Shown here: positions 63,742 to 64,000 of the stretch, piece after piece
How positions within the stretch are numbered: position 1 is the first letter of the stretch
How the letters are laid out: every line of letters starts with the position of its first letter
NCBI GenBank assembly: GCA_965262015.1
Contig: OZ253494.1
Coordinates: forward strand, 558,001-622,000
Direction of reading: 5' to 3'
Length of the DNA stretch: 64,000 nucleotides
Origin: G965262015 sp965262015
Lineage (GTDB): Bacteria; Spirochaetota; Leptospiria; Turneriellales; CBDBES01
Position numbers and translations under genes: made by a program
Notes under the pieces: generated by a model
Told to the model about the DNA's origin: nothing
Databases searched by the model: none
Seen by the model: the letters and a program-made list of their open reading frames with translations, nothing else

Positions 63742-64000
63742 CTAAAGCGTTTGAGGCGAATTATTTTTTTTGTCATAATACAGCTTTTTTGCCAAATCTC
63801 TTACGTGATCAGGTAACTTCTCTAAGGGCCATGCACCAGCTGCGATCTCGTAATAATACCAACGCCATGAGTCTGTTTCATCAGGATAAGCGTCCAGGTC
63901 ATACTTGATAAATTCCCCTGCATTTTTAACTAAAAATATATCTGCCTCTTTGTCTTGTTTCTCATCCATTCCAGCTAAGGTATTCGAAAACCAGAGTAGG
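63742..64000 (-). CDS. Array protein 4 (N terminus beyond the window)
   Basis: Same family; the frame is open to the window edge and lacks about 20 N-terminal residues. The central segment is the same as in array protein 1 (YDLDAYPDE; YYEIAAG). A run of eight T, against nine in copy 1, near 63764-63771 shifts the reading frame at the very end. The protein then ends DKKNNSPQTL instead of DKKK or DKKE. The effect is only a changed tail. Confidence 0.65.
   Translation of the reverse strand, partial: LLWFSNTLAGMDEKQDKEADIFLVKNAGEFIKYDLDAYPDETDSWRWYYYEIAAGAWPLEKLPDHVRDLAKKLYYDKKNNSPQTL

Larger units (their letters stand above)
62491..64000. repeat. Tandem array of about 400-bp gene-bearing units
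   Basis: Units start with taaataatgaagtacgggg at 62491, 62882, 63291 and 63691, giving periods of 391, 409 and 400. Each contains one minus-strand gene of 100 codons plus a conserved 3' stretch of about 70 bases. The fourth unit runs off the window. Confidence 0.85.

Overview
The window is AT-rich, densely coded bacterial DNA. Gene content points to the Bacteroidota: a GldF/GldG pair, a bactofilin next to a membrane LytM-like protein, CstA, a NuoG with N7-type cysteines, and type 1 signal peptides with lipoboxes. Decayed IS30-type transposases, two giant NHL-repeat surface lipoproteins and stand-alone pieces of metabolic pathways suggest a host-associated or intracellular lineage, such as the Amoebophilaceae (Amoebophilus/Cardinium group). 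That placement is inference; there is no rRNA or tRNA gene here to anchor it.

Left part (1-27.5 kb). A minus-strand run (nadK, an isopropylmalate/citramalate synthase, an acyl-CoA dehydrogenase, cstA, a lipoprotein) is followed by plus-strand gldF-gldG-thiD. Next come a minus-strand bactofilin and a LytM-like protein whose zinc site is degraded. A tightly packed seven-gene minus-strand operon (19471 down to 13891) encodes an LpoB-like lipoprotein, a COG3014-like lipoprotein, a GT-C membrane glycosyltransferase, a cysteine-dioxygenase-like cupin, a GT2 polyprenyl-phosphate glycosyltransferase and two SMR/ArnE-ArnF-like half transporters. This looks like a system that makes, flips and attaches a lipid-linked sugar, co-expressed with peptidoglycan-synthase regulators. 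Plus-strand mdh-yqgE-moeZ-like-mnmA follows, then a HEAT-repeat exported protein, a CitE/HpaI-like lyase and a thiolase.

Middle (27.5-35 kb). IS30-type remnants and a decayed NHL scrap surround an 1854-residue lipoprotein. It has an N-terminal beta-propeller-like domain and then three blocks of exactly six NHL repeats, separated by blocks of 5, 5 and 2 four-cysteine modules. A second copy of the locus (1268 residues, two six-repeat blocks) lies at 58.4-62.2 kb, with near-identical N terminus, promoter region and flanks, so the pair arose by segmental duplication.

Right part (35-56.8 kb) is core housekeeping. A plus-strand run carries htpG, a UPF0182 membrane protein, a degenerate alpha/beta hydrolase, polA and panC. 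A long minus-strand run carries clpC, rsmH, a lone solute-binding protein, a beta-barrel protein, dnaG, 5-formyl-THF cyclo-ligase, an unknown protein, nuoG, nuoI (without nuoH between them), dapD and queD.

Right edge (56.8-64 kb). Accessory sequence: a pseudogene with one in-frame stop, IS ends, the second NHL lipoprotein, and a tandem array of about 400-bp units. Each unit holds one gene for a 100-residue acidic, Trp-rich protein with no recognised family. The copies differ mainly in a short central segment, in the number of a 9-bp repeat next to the ribosome binding site, and in a 3'-terminal homopolymer. The array runs off the window.
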